Shown here one piece after another: positions 11,547-27,927 of a stretch of DNA of 32,803 nt. The notes under the pieces were generated by a model that saw only the letters and a program-made list of their open reading frames with translations, was not told the origin of the DNA and searched no databases. Source of the stretch: Paulinella micropora (lineage: Eukaryota; Cercozoa; Imbricatea; Euglyphida); contig BJOX01000004.1 in assembly GCA_009731375.1 (NCBI GenBank), positions 637,162 to 669,964 of the forward strand, given 5' to 3'. Position 1 is the stretch's first letter. Each line of letters opens with the position of its first letter. A program made the translations under genes and the position numbers.

Positions 11547-11625
<79 letters not shown>

Positions 11626-11663
11626 GCCTTAGCGTCCTTCTTGCCTCGCTGGCGGTCCGGATC
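11453..11663. repeat. Duplicated GCCTTAGCGTCCTTCTTG core around a (TA)n array
   Basis: TACATGCCTTAGCGTCCTTC and the CGCTGGCG that follows occur at 11451-11484 and 11621-11654. Between them lie a short ACAT run, AAATAAATACAGGCATACAT (a near copy of sequence at about 11104) and a (TA)n array (11551-11621). Confidence 0.85.
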
Positions 11664-11667
11664 TACC

Positions 11668-11729
<62 letters not shown>

Positions 11730-11772
11730 TATAGATAGATGGATAGATAGATAGATGGATGGATATATATAT

Positions 11773-11817
<45 letters not shown>

Positions 11818-11827
11818 CAGATAGATC

Positions 11828-11858
<31 letters not shown>

Positions 11859-11904
11859 TACCACTCTGCAGCTGTCGATTGGTCGATTAGTGTAGTAAGA
11901 AATG

Positions 11905-11948
<44 letters not shown>

Positions 11949-11991
11949 TACCACTCTGCAGCTGTCGATTGGTCGATTGTAGTAAGAAATG

Positions 11992-12026
<35 letters not shown>

Positions 12027-12077
12027 CAGATAGATAGATAAATAGATAAATAGATAGATAGATAGATAAATAGATAA

Positions 12078-12119
<42 letters not shown>

Positions 12120-12170
12120 TACCACTCTGTATGTGTCGAGTGGTGGATTGTTGTAGTAAGAATTGAGATT
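11668..12170. repeat. (GATA)n arrays with three ACCACTCTGCAGCTGTCGA cores
   Basis: The core ATTACCACTCTGCAGCTGTC, GATTGGTCGATTAGTG and TAGTAAGAAATGAG occurs at about 11858-11906, 11948-11992 and, more diverged, 12118-12166, with GATA arrays between. A related form occurs at 16937, 17664, 17994 and 18254. Confidence 0.88.
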
Positions 12171-12199
12171 GTTTGAGTTCAACACACAACCCAAGATTT

Positions 12200-16774
<4,575 letters not shown>

Positions 16775-16975
16775 CGAACCAACGTACCAACGTACCAACG
16801 AACCAAGCAACCAAGCAACCAACCAACCAATCAACAATCAATCAATCGATCAAGGTGGATCCGAATTCCCCGCGGGGGCAAGGCAGAATGGTATGTATGC
16901 ATGTGTGTGTGTGTGTGTTCACGTAACTGTTTTTACAGCTATCGAGCGGGCTTATTAGTGTAGCAAGAAAAGAGA

Positions 16976-17050
<75 letters not shown>

Positions 17051-17093
17051 CATTGAACACGTCAACCAACCGTCGAATCTAGCAAAGCTAGCA

Positions 17094-17157
<64 letters not shown>

Positions 17158-17160
<3 letters not shown>

Positions 17161-17197
17161 AATCAATCAATCGATCGATCGATCGATCGATCGATCG

Positions 17198-17241
<44 letters not shown>

Positions 17242-17345
17242 ATCAATCGATCAATCGATCAATCGATCAATCGATCAATCGATCAATCGATCAATCGATC
17301 AATCGATCAATCGATCAATCGATCAATCGATCAATCGATCAATCG

Positions 17346-17393
<48 letters not shown>

Positions 17394-17416
17394 ATCGACC
17401 GATCGATCGATCGATT

Positions 17417-17500
<84 letters not shown>
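17158..17500. repeat. AATC/GATC array with long ATCGATCA octamer run
   Basis: This is the part of the tandem module that joins CTAT sequence to AATC sequence. It has a pure GATC run (about 17171-17200) and then an alternating ATCGATCA octamer run (about 17238-17348), the longest regular octamer stretch in the window. Confidence 0.9.
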
Positions 17501-17501
<1 letters not shown>

Positions 17502-17702
17502 CGAACCAACGTACCAACGTACCAACGAACCAAGCAACCAAGCAACCAACCAACCAATCAACAATCAATCAATCGATCAAGGTGGATCCGAATTCCCCGC
17601 GGGGGCAAGGCAGAATGGTATGTATGCATGTGTGTGTGTGTGTGTTCACGTAACTGTTTTTACAGCTATCGAGCGGGCTTATTAGTGTAGCAAGAAAAGA
17701 GA

Positions 17703-17789
<87 letters not shown>

Positions 17790-17832
17790 CATTGAACACG
17801 TCAACCAACCGTCGAATCTAGCAAAGCTAGCA

Positions 17833-17890
<58 letters not shown>

Positions 17891-17897
<7 letters not shown>

Positions 17898-17920
17898 CTA
17901 TCTATCTATCTATCTACTCA

Positions 17921-17966
<46 letters not shown>

Positions 17967-18125
17967 CATATACCTATCTATATCCACGTACCAGTTTGCA
18001 GCCATCGAGTGGCTTATTTGTGTAGTAAGAAATGAGATGATTATATATATATGTGTATATATATATTTATATATATATATATATATGTATATAAGAAATG
18101 AGATGGTGTGTGTTGAGCACATCAA

Positions 18126-18208
<83 letters not shown>

Positions 18209-18209
18209 C

Positions 18210-18250
<41 letters not shown>

Positions 18251-18320
18251 GTACCAGTTTGCAGCCGTCGAGTGGCTTGTTGGTGTAGTAAGAAACGAGA
18301 TGGTGTGTGTTAAACACATC
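17891..18320. repeat. CT, TA and CTAT arrays with two GTACCAGTTTGCAGCC cores
   Basis: The core ACGTACCAGTTTGCAGCC, TCGAGTGGCTT and GTAGTAAGAAAYGAGATG occurs at about 17986-18039 and 18249-18303, each after a (CT)n array. The word TAAGAAATGAGATG occurs at both 18026-18039 and 18092-18105, flanking a 52-bp TA-rich block. A CTAT array fills about 18126-18208. Confidence 0.88.
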
Positions 18321-18378
18321 AACCCACCCGCCAAAATCTTCCCCAAGCAGGATGTGCATGTATTCTCGGATGATCCTG

Positions 18379-18451
<73 letters not shown>

Positions 18452-18488
18452 TGATTGATAGATAGATAGATTGATAGATAGATTGATT

Positions 18489-18544
<56 letters not shown>

Positions 18545-18614
18545 CACATATACACATCAACCCAACCGTCGACTTCCCCAAGCAAGATGTGTATATATTC
18601 TCTGATGATCCTAC

Positions 18615-18662
<48 letters not shown>

Positions 18663-18683
18663 GGATAGATGGATGGATGGATG

Positions 18684-18723
<40 letters not shown>

Positions 18724-18724
18724 T

Positions 18725-18774
<50 letters not shown>

Positions 18775-18895
18775 TGATAGATAGATTGATAGATAGATAG
18801 ATAAGATAGATAGATAAGATAGATATGTTGGGTCTATCAGCTCTGCATATCCGAAGACATAGGCATCCATTCCACCCCGCCGCCAATCAATAGAT

Positions 18896-18953
<58 letters not shown>

Positions 18954-19023
18954 CACATATACACATCAACCCAACCGTCGACTTCCCCAAGCAAGATGTG
19001 TATATATTCTCTGATGATCCTAC

Positions 19024-19063
<40 letters not shown>

Positions 19064-19108
19064 GGATAGATAGATAGATAGATGGATAGATAGATTGATA
19101 GATAGATT

Positions 19109-19142
<34 letters not shown>

Positions 19143-19152
19143 AAGATTGATT

Positions 19153-19203
<51 letters not shown>

Positions 19204-19204
19204 G

Positions 19205-19276
<72 letters not shown>

Positions 19277-19358
19277 CACATATACACATCAACCCAACCG
19301 TCGACTTCCCCAAGCAAGATGTGTATATATTCTCGGATGATCCTATAGATAGATAGAT

Positions 19359-19395
<37 letters not shown>

Positions 19396-19440
19396 TATTC
19401 TCGAATGATCCTACGTGTGATTTTCATTCTCGAATGTACC
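18316..19440. repeat. GATA arrays with repeated CTTCCCCAAGCARGATGTG core
   Basis: The core ACATCAACCCAMCCG, CTTCCCCAAGCARGATGTG and TATTCTCKGATGATCCT occurs at 18314-18378, 18555-18614, 18964-19023 and 19286-19347, with a partial copy at 19394-19412. GATA arrays with GATT and GATG variants separate the copies. The minus strand reads [19 protein letters not shown] across several copies. That may be a relic of coding sequence, but it matches no family I can name. Confidence 0.88.
18826..18895. other. Short unique island in GATA array
   Basis: About 65 bp (TGTTGGGTCTATCAGCTCTG through CCGCCGCCAATCAATAG) lie between GATA arrays. The island is not repeated elsewhere in the window and has no recognisable feature. 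Confidence 0.5.
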
Positions 19441-19541
19441 AAGATTCATGGACGATATTTGTATGTATGTATGTATGTATGTATATGTATGTATGTATGT
19501 ATGTATGTATCGTCGAATCTAGCAAAACTAGCAATCTATCA

Positions 19542-19619
<78 letters not shown>
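19441..19619. repeat. (ATGT)n and (CTAT)n with CGTCGAATCTAGCAAARCTAG core
   Basis: The core CGTCGAATCTAGCAAAACTA (19511-19530) is a third copy of sequence at about 17070 and 17810. It lies between ATGT and CTAT arrays. Confidence 0.85.
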
Positions 19620-19890
19620 GTTACCGTGTGTTGGAGTCGCCTGTTAGCAGCAGGTACTGGCAGTTAATGGCCGCGCGGTCTGTGTTTTGTGTTTCTTTGG
19701 ACGCGCTGTCTGTGGTGTGTGTTGCTTTAGTCTGGTTGGCCTCCCCGCCGCCGCCGCTGCTGCTGCTCCTTTTAGAGACGCTGCTGTTTGCACCACTGAC
19801 ATGCTGCTGCTGCCGCTGCTGCTGCTGCTGAACCGTGTTGCTGCTGCTGCTGCTGCTCTCTTTGCTTTGCTTGTTGCTGCTACTGTGAAT
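19620..19890. other. Unique GC-richer island with CTG/CCG repeats
   Basis: About 270 bp contain CCG and CTG trinucleotide runs (19747-19765, 19801-19856, 19870-19882). Both strands have open frames (C/L-rich on plus, A/S/Q-type on minus) that come from the triplets. No start context, splice site or conserved domain is visible. It could be a triplet-containing exon fragment or plain repeat DNA. Confidence 0.45.
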
Positions 19891-19894
19891 AGAC

Positions 19895-19925
<31 letters not shown>

Positions 19926-20009
19926 GAGGGAGGTAGATAGGTAGGTAGGTAGATAGATAGATAGATAGATAGGTAGGTAGATAGGTAGGTAGGTAGGTAG
20001 ATAGGTAGG

Positions 20010-20048
<39 letters not shown>

Positions 20049-20101
20049 GTAGATAGGTAGGTAGGTAGGTAGATAGGTAGGTAGGTAGATAGGTAGGTAG
20101 G

Positions 20102-20137
<36 letters not shown>

Positions 20138-20138
20138 C

Positions 20139-20172
<34 letters not shown>

Positions 20173-20255
20173 GATAGGATAAGATAGGATAGGATAGGAT
20201 AGGATAGGATAGATAGATAGATAGATGGATAGATAGATAGATAGATAGATAGATA
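19891..20255. repeat. GATA/GTAG/GGATA arrays
   Basis: GATA blocks alternate with GTAG blocks (about 19930-20105), followed by a pentameric AGGAT block (about 20170-20210) and more GATA. Confidence 0.92.
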
Positions 20256-20358
20256 GAGATATCGCAAAAGGAATGTAGTCTTTGCAAAGGAACGCAGTTT
20301 CACATCAAACAGCAATTTGGGTACTGTGCATGTTTCCGGGATGGGAATCACGGGTAGA
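20256..20358 (-). repeat. Retroelement 3' region, copy C (5'-truncated)
   Basis: Matches the last ~100 bp of copies A and B: GCAAAGGAACGCAGTTTCAC, CATCAAACAGCAATTTG and GGGATGGGAATCACGGGTAG. In its own sense strand (minus) it ends GCGATATCTC and passes straight into the (CTAT)n strand of a GATA array. Its 5' end is cut at about 20358, also against GACA/GATA. Confidence 0.8.
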
Positions 20359-20363
20359 CAGAC

Positions 20364-20405
<42 letters not shown>

Positions 20406-20443
20406 TATTACTTGTACTGATACTGGAAGGTAGACAGGTCGCT

Positions 20444-20516
<73 letters not shown>

Positions 20517-20593
20517 GAGATAGATAGAGAGATAGATAGAGAGATAGATAGATAGTATTACTTGTACTGATATTGGAAGGTAGACAGGTCGCT

Positions 20594-20669
<76 letters not shown>

Positions 20670-20700
20670 TATTACTTGTTTGACAGGTCGCTGCTGCTGC
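20359..20700. repeat. GATA arrays with TATTACTTGTACTGATA core
   Basis: The core AGTATTACTTGTACTGATA and GGAAGGTAGACAGGTCGCTA occurs at about 20404-20444 and 20556-20596. A shortened copy (20667-20692) joins to (CTG)n. Confidence 0.88.
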
Positions 20701-20943
20701 TGCTGCTGCTGCTGCTAGTGTTGCTTGTAGTGATACTAGAAGGAGTGTTGTTGGTGGGGGTAGGCAGAGCGGAAATGTTAACTCCCAGAAGAACCCCTGG
20801 GCAGATAGGTAGGTAGATAGATAGATAGAAAGGTAGTTAGATACAAAGATACATACATACACGGGCAAACAGAGCAGATGAGTTAACACCTAGAAGAACG
20901 CCTAGGTAGGTAGGTAGGTAGGTAGGTAGGTAGGTAGATAGAT
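20701..20943. repeat. CTG run and GTTAACWCCYAGAAGAAC core
   Basis: After the (CTG)n run comes AGTGTTGCTTGTAGTGATAC, apparently the original sequence that carries the TATTACTTG core. Next comes a core with AGAGC, GTTAACTCCCAGAAGAAC and CCCTGGG, then its relative near 20862-20905. That core recurs at about 21515-21557 and 21775-21817, each time followed by (GTAG)n. Confidence 0.75.
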
Positions 20944-21450
20944 GAGATATCGACTAATGTCAGAAAAAAGGAGCTTCTGATTTCGTCAACCAAGGAAGTC
21001 TGTAAAGTATTGACCCGATGCCCAGCTAAGCCGTGATGTTTGCACGGAAGGGACTGATACAGGCGATACCAAAGCTCCCTAGTACCAGGCGGGGCCAGGG
21101 CTCGTTCCATAAGCGCCCCTTGCAGAACGAGCTCCCACCTCCATTACAGAGGGCCCAGTAAGCAGATGGAGTTTCGAGACTGTTCGACAGTCTAGTATAA
21201 ACCGACAGAGCACTGTGGGTTTTATTCCGGGCTCAACAAGCGAGAAAGGGCACCCTGAGGGAACAGGATTGTGCTTCCCGTCGCTATTTCGGCATGTGAC
21301 TCATAGGCGTATGGCTAGGCACACATAAGGCACCCCACCACGGGCCCAGCACCCACACCATCCCCTAATTCTCTGTCTGTCGACAGATGGCACCCATTTC
21401 AAAACATCAAGCCCAAGGGAGGGTCAGTGACACCTCAAGTGGCCTTGGTC
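20944..21450 (-). repeat. Long dispersed repeat, copy 1 (~507 bp)
   Basis: Over about 405 bp this is almost identical to 24565-24971. It is non-repetitive and GC-balanced and includes TAAGCGCCCCTTGCAGAACG and TTTTATTCCGGGCTCAACAA. I place the 3' end on the minus strand because there both copies finish at TCGATATYTC next to (ATCT)n, while the opposite ends differ: this copy extends ~100 bp further (21350-21450). I found no protein motif. It may be a retroelement 3' region or a SINE-like element. Confidence 0.8.
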
Positions 21451-21467
21451 AGATAGATAGATAGATG

Positions 21468-21507
<40 letters not shown>

Positions 21508-21663
21508 CATACATGGGCAGGTATAGCAGATAAGTTAACACCCAGAAGAACGCCTAGGTAGGTAGGTAGGTAGGTAGGTAGGTAGGTAGATAGATAGGTA
21601 GATAGATGGATAGATAGATGGATAGATAAATAGATAGATATATATATAGATAGATAGATATAT

Positions 21664-21712
<49 letters not shown>

Positions 21713-21713
21713 C

Positions 21714-21755
<42 letters not shown>

Positions 21756-21906
21756 GTAGATACATACATACACGGGCAGACAGAGCAGATAAGTTAACAC
21801 CCAGAAGAACGCCTAGGTAGGTAGGTAGGTAGGTTGGTAGGTAGGTAGGTTGGTAGGTAGGTTGGTAGGTAGGTAGGTAGGTAGGTAGGTGGATGGATAG
21901 ATAGAT

Positions 21907-21957
<51 letters not shown>

Positions 21958-21962
21958 CAGAC

Positions 21963-21995
<33 letters not shown>

Positions 21996-22074
21996 TGTTT
22001 GGCCTATGGTAAAAATAGATAGAAAGATAGATAGATAGATAGATAGGGATAGATAGATAGATAGATAGATAGAC

Positions 22075-22110
<36 letters not shown>
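21451..22110. repeat. GATA and GTAG arrays with two GTTAACACCCAGAAGAAC cores
   Basis: GATA arrays with GACA, TATA and GATG variants are interrupted by cores at about 21507-21557 and 21767-21817, each leading into (GTAG)n. A small unique word TTTGGCCTATGGTAAAAA lies near 21997. Confidence 0.9.
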
Positions 22111-22371
22111 GAGATGTCGCAAAGGAATGTAGTCCTTGCAAAGGAACGCAGTTTCACATCAAACAGTAATTTGTGTACTGTGCATGTGTCCGGGATGGGA
22201 ATCACGGGTAGACTGTGTTCTGGAAAAAAGAAGAGGAGGAAGGACGTTGAAGAAAAAGGCAATCTAGGAATGGAGAGTGGGGAGGATAAGGAAGAAGAGA
22301 AAGAAAAGGAAGCCGTTAGTCCAAGTGTTTTGAGCACCGTAAGCTTGCGCAAGCTACAATGATGACATTGT
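22111..22371 (-). repeat. Retroelement 3' region, copy B
   Basis: Reverse-complement match to 1-258 with only scattered differences. It lies just downstream, in coding sense, of the stop of the PD-(D/E)XK-like frame (22425). On its sense strand it ends GCGACATCTC and runs into (ATCT)n. It contains the palindrome AGCTTGCGCAAGCT and, next to it, ACAATG with CATTGT as a short hairpin. Confidence 0.8.
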
Positions 22372-22424
22372 ATGAGGCCTAAACCCCCGCAGGGACCTAG
22401 CCCGGGCTATGCAACACTGGACGG

Positions 22425-22876
22425 CTATGATGGAATGCAGTCACCAATACGGACTAGAGGAAGATTAGTCCAATTTTTGACTGCACAGGAGCGATAAATC
22501 GCAAAAGAGCAACGAGCTACGCAGGAGGATAGCTTGAAGCAAAGGGATTTGGATTGGGGATGGGAAAAACCCAAGGCGCGGAAACATCGATGAACAGAGA
22601 ACGATACCATGCCGCGAGCCCCGCATTCGATTGGTCGAAGGTGGCAGGTCCATCCGTTGTCCTCGATTTGAGATTTGAGCTTGTTGTATCGGTTGGTCTT
22701 GTAGGCTCGTGCGTCAAGGATGTTTTCCTCGACCGGGCACGTTAGCTCGATCAGAATACATATCTTGGTAGACAGTGACCAGACAACGATATCGGGGCGG
22801 AGGTCAGTGACACAAATGTGGACAGGAAAGGCTTGCTCAGAACCGGTGTATTGGGTTTGGAGTTGCCAATCGTTTG

Positions 22877-22878
<2 letters not shown>
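22425..22878 (-). pseudogene. PD-(D/E)XK-like domain of a retroelement protein, N-terminally truncated
   Basis: About 150 codons read without a stop from 22878 down to a stop at 22425. The frame contains LRPDIVVW, then [11 protein letters not shown] about 12 residues later, then [24 protein letters not shown] and ALGF. I recognise this order from the C-terminal domain of uncharacterised reverse-transcriptase-type proteins in fish and cnidarian genomes, which carry PD, ELT, K and GxRG-type motifs in this order. The PD/E/K spacing suggests a PD-(D/E)XK nuclease fold. Asp and Glu are present. The usual Lys after Glu is Thr here, so catalysis is uncertain, though a downstream Lys in AYK could substitute. 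Upstream, in coding sense, the frame runs into GATA arrays, so the N-terminal part is lost. Assignment is from recalled family pattern, not a search. Confidence 0.6.
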
Positions 22879-23990
<1,112 letters not shown>

Positions 23991-24021
23991 AACATTATGT
24001 GCAGAAGGAAAAGTCCTGCAG

Positions 24022-24076
<55 letters not shown>

Positions 24077-24365
24077 GATAGACCTTGAGGGCTTTCTCGG
24101 CCGGAATCTACATCACATGTTTGCATACATATACACGTAGTTAAATAGTTAAATAAAACATGCACACATACATAAATCTTCCAAAGTTGCACACACATAC
24201 ATATATCCATATATACATACATACATACATGCATACATACATACATACATACATACATACATACAAACATACATACAAACATACATTACATACATACATA
24301 CATATGTATACATACATACATACATGCATGCATGCATACATACTTACATACTTACATAGACATGC
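23991..24365. repeat. (GA)n and (ACAT)n arrays with short unique spacer
   Basis: A GA array (24027-24071) follows AACATTATGTGCAGAAGGAA. A spacer with TTGAGGGCTTTCTCGGCCGG leads to ACAT arrays (24205-24362). Confidence 0.9.
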
Positions 24366-24451
24366 ATAGACTTCCCTACCGGCGTGGAAACGGGCGTGAC
24401 TTGGGGAGAGCCGGATGATTTCTGCCGCCTTGCCAAATTTTCAGCCATCTG

Positions 24452-24521
24452 GAGGAGGATAAGGAAGAAGAAAAAGAAAAGGAAGCCGTTAGTCCAAGTG
24501 TTTTGAACACTGTAAGCTTGA
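24452..24521 (-). repeat. Retroelement 3' region, copy D (internal fragment)
   Basis: About 70 bp match 22282-22346, including GGAAGCCGTTAGTCCAAGTG and TTTTGA. The copy lacks both ends of the longer copies. On its left is about 85 bp of unassigned sequence (24367-24451), and on its right ATTAATAGATAG leads into GATA. Confidence 0.75.
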
Positions 24522-24526
24522 GATTA

Positions 24527-24564
<38 letters not shown>

Positions 24565-24971
24565 GAAATATCGACTAATGTCAGAAAAAAGGAGCTTCTG
24601 ATTTCGTCAACCAAGGAAGTCTGTGGGTAAAGTATTAACCCGATGCCCAGCTAAGCCGTGATGTTTGCACGGAAGGGACTGATACAGGCGATACCAAATC
24701 TTCCTAGTACCAGGCGGGGCCAGGGCTCGTTCCATAAGCGCCCCTTGCAGAACGAGCTCCCACCTCCATTACAGAGGACCCAGTAAGCAGATGGAGTTTC
24801 GAGACTGTTCGACAGTCTAGTATAAACCGACAGAGCACTGTGGGTTTTATTCCGGGCTCAACAAGCGAGAAAGGGCACCCTGAGGGAACAGGATTGTGCT
24901 TCCCGTCGCTATTTCGGCATGTGACTTATAGGCGTATGGCTAGGCACACATAAGGCACCCCACCACGGGCC
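24565..24971 (-). repeat. Long dispersed repeat, copy 2 (~407 bp)
   Basis: Near-identical to 20944-21350, with a GGG insertion near 24624 and a few substitutions. It is flanked by GATA on both sides. On the minus strand its right-hand end is shared with copy 1 (TCGATATTTC then ATCT), while its left end is truncated by about 100 bp relative to copy 1. Confidence 0.85.
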
Positions 24972-25022
<51 letters not shown>

Positions 25023-25096
25023 GATAGATAGCAGCTACTAGAGTGATACAACAAACAAGCAATCAATGAAGCAATGAAGCAATGAAGCAATCAATA

Positions 25097-25142
<46 letters not shown>

Positions 25143-25255
25143 CCAACCAACCAACCAATCAATCAACCAATCAATGAATCAATCAATGAATCAATCAATG
25201 AATCAATGAATCAATGAATCAATGAATCAATGAATCAATGAATCAAGCAAGCAAT

Positions 25256-25310
<55 letters not shown>

Positions 25311-25315
25311 TCAAG

Positions 25316-25362
<47 letters not shown>

Positions 25363-25393
25363 CCAACCAACCAACCAACCAATCAATCAATCG

Positions 25394-25442
<49 letters not shown>

Positions 25443-25452
25443 CAATCAATCG

Positions 25453-25490
<38 letters not shown>
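24972..25490. repeat. GATA array then AATC/AAGC/AATG mixed tetranucleotide array
   Basis: GATA runs to about 25030. After a short unique word come AATC repeats with AATG (about 25170-25240), AAGC (about 25245-25320) and AACC blocks. Frames such as QASKQASK and NQSINQSI are repeat translations. Confidence 0.93.
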
Positions 25491-25581
25491 CATACGGCAA
25501 GGCTGACTGGAAATCAAGGGACTCTTCAAGTCTTTACTGCGCCTGCGCTGAGTGGATTTGCATTCCAGTCGTTGACTCCCG

Positions 25582-25639
25582 CTACTACTAGTACTACTAC
25601 TAGTACTACTTCTAGTAGTAGTAGTAGTAGTAGTAGTAG

Positions 25640-25677
<38 letters not shown>

Positions 25678-25744
25678 TACTATTACACTGCTACTACTAC
25701 TACTACTGCTATACTACTACTGCTACTACTACTACTGCTAGTAT

Positions 25745-25786
<42 letters not shown>

Positions 25787-25787
25787 A

Positions 25788-25849
<62 letters not shown>

Positions 25850-25850
25850 C
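25582..25850. repeat. (ACT)n/(AGT)n array with inverted junction
   Basis: After mixed ACT/AGT triplets, an AGT block (about 25611-25638) abuts an ACT block (about 25639-25677), giving a near-perfect inverted repeat. ACT triplets with small interruptions continue to 25850. Confidence 0.92.
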
Positions 25851-26156
25851 AGCTGACTTGGATGGAGGTAATGATGGAGCAAGGAAGAGCGGGGTTAGGC
25901 ATTATTGAACTATCTATTCGGGTCAATATACGGAGGTGCAAATGAGGCTCGTGCTGGTGGGCCGGTCTACACATGTCTTGAGGAGGTTGTTTATGTGAGT
26001 GCTTGTGTTAATGTTGCACGACGGGCAAATCTTTTACTCGCTGTGCTCACGAATACGGGCTGGGGTATAATATACGCACCGAGGTTGAGCCCCCCCCGCC
26101 CCCCGGATAGTAACAGAAATTAACTTTCTTGAGAAAGCTGAGGGGGCCTATGAATC
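25851..26156. other. Unassigned complex sequence
   Basis: About 300 bp without internal repeats. A 72-codon frame on the plus strand (25905-26123) opens at TTG and has no motif I recognise. Nothing marks it as a gene. Confidence 0.4.
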
Positions 26157-26690
26157 CCCCCCCCACCCCCTCCCTTCAATAAAGTTAGGAAAGTGGGGAA
26201 AGTNNNNNNNNNNNNNNNNNNNNNNNNNNNNNNNNNNNNNNNNNNNNNNNNNNNNNNNNNNNNNNNNNNNNNNNNNNNNNNNNNNNNNNNNNNNNNNNNN
26301 NNNNNNNNNNNNNNNNNNNNNNNNNNNNNNNNNNNNNNNNNNNNNNNNNNNNNNNNNNNNNNNNNNNNNNNNNNNNNNNNNNNNNNNNNNNNNNNNNNNN
26401 NNNNNNNNNNNNNNNNNNNNNNNNNNNNNNNNNNNNNNNNNNNNNNNNNNNNNNNNNNNNNCCCCCCCCCCAACCTCCCTTGAATAAAGTTAGGAAAGTG
26501 GGGAAAGTTGGGAAAGTTGGGAAAGTGAGGAAAGTTGGGAAAGTTGGGAAAGTTGGGAAAGCATGGAAAGTCAGGAAAGTTAGAAATGTTGACATAGACG
26601 CACACCGCCCCTCCCCACAGTAAAGTTGGGAAAGTTGGGAAAGTTGGGAAAATATTAAGTTGGGAAAGTTGGCAAAGTACTAACACATAA
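26157..26690. repeat. 9-bp GTTGGGAAA minisatellite around a 258-bp gap
   Basis: Units of GTTGGGAAA and variants occur at about 26183-26203, 26490-26580 and 26624-26680. A run of N fills 26204-26461. The sequence just left of the gap (poly-C, CTCCCTT, AATAAAGTTAGGAAAGTGGG) recurs just right of it, so the gap probably hides more tandem copies. FPTFPT frames are repeat translations. Confidence 0.9.
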
Positions 26691-26712
26691 CAAAAACATG
26701 TATGAGATACAA

Positions 26713-26777
26713 GGGGGGGGGGGGGTACACAATTTTCCCCCAAAACCCCCATCCCCTACTCCCAACACCTTTGAGTG

Positions 26778-26809
<32 letters not shown>
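26713..26809. repeat. Poly-G tract and (ATA)n array
   Basis: A G12-class homopolymer near 26713 is followed by a C-rich spacer and then an ATA array at 26776-26809. Confidence 0.85.
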
Positions 26810-26811
26810 TG

Positions 26812-27165
26812 AAGTTAGGGCTAACCCTAAACTCTAACCCTAACCCTAACCCTAACCCTAACTAACCCTAACCCTAACCCTAACCCTAACACTAACACTA
26901 ACCCTAACACTAACCACTTAACACTAACTTTAACACTTAACCCTAACCCTAACCCTAAGCCTAACCTTAACCCTAACACTAACACTTAATCTAACCCTTG
27001 CTCTAACGCTTAATTTAACCCTTTTTTTACTCTAACACTTAATCTAACACTTACTCTAACACTTACTCTAACCTGAACACTAACCCTAATCCTAACCCTA
27101 ACCTTAACCCTAACCCTAACACTTAATGTAACACTTACTCTAACCCTTGATCTAACCCTTAATCT
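26812..27165. repeat. Degenerate CCCTAA (telomere-type) tract
   Basis: About 350 bp of CCCTAA repeats on the plus strand. They are nearly perfect at 26830-26890 and then increasingly mixed with CACTAA, ACTTAA and CCTTAA variants. A short inverted start, GTTAGGGCTAACCC, lies at 26814-26827. Complex sequence continues on both sides, so this is an interstitial tract, not a chromosome end, unless the scaffold is misjoined. Confidence 0.85.
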
Positions 27166-27891
27166 AAAGAAACACAAAAAAGAACAAGCAAAAACAAAAA
27201 AGCAAAAAAGAAAAAAGAAAAAAAAAGAAAAAAGAAAAAAAGAAAAATCCAACAGAAAAAAAGAAAAGAAAATGGAAAAAGAAAAAGAAAAAAAGAAAAA
27301 ATAAGAAAAAAATAAGAAAAGAAAAAGAAGAAGAAAAAAAAAGAAAAAAACAAAAAGAAACAAGAAACAAGAAACAAGAAACAAGAAACAGAAAGAAGAA
27401 AAAAGAGAAAAGAAAAAAGAAAAAGAAAGAAGAAAGAAAGAAGAAAGAAAAAAGAAAATGGAAAATGAAATAAGAAAAAATAACTTGAAAAAAGAAAAAA
27501 GAATTCGAAAAAGAAATAAGAAATAAGAAAATTATCAGAATAAAAGAAATAAAAATAAATAAAAAAAGAAAAAGAAACATATAAAAGGAAAAAGAAAGAA
27601 AGAAAGAAAGAAAGAAAAAAAAAAAGAAAAAAAAAGATAGAAAGATAAACAGAAAAAATAGTAGAAAGAAAGATATAAGAAAGATAGTAAGAAACAAAGA
27701 AATAAACAAACAAAGAAAGTATAGAAAGAAATAAAGAAAGTATAGAAAGAAGATTGCAAGAAAGAAATTAAAAAAGAAGAAAGAAAGAAAGAAAGAAAGA
27801 AAGGAAAGAAAGAAAGAAGAAAGAAAAAGAGAAAAGGTAATACGAAACAAAGAAAGAAACAAAGAAAGAAAGTATAGAAATAAGAGAGCGA

Positions 27892-27927
<36 letters not shown>

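Noticed and set aside
16855-16880. Cloning-vector polylinker (adjacent GGATCC, GAATTC and CCGCGG)
   Set aside because: The sites lie inside a native module that is duplicated at 17582, with no further vector sequence. Chance or a genomic repeat is more likely.
19620-19890. Polyglutamine or polyalanine coding exon
   Set aside because: Triplets give open frames on both strands, but there are no splice sites, start context or non-repeat domain.
20944-21450. 5S or other rRNA fragment
   Set aside because: The GC-balanced conserved block looked RNA-like, but I could not place it against 5S, 5.8S or known conserved large-subunit segments.
25905-26123. Small 72-codon gene
   Set aside because: TTG start, no recognisable motif, and a length expected by chance in 300 bp of complex sequence.
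26812-27165. True chromosome end
   Set aside because: Complex sequence, including LINEs and SINEs, continues for more than 5 kb beyond it, and the repeats are degenerate.
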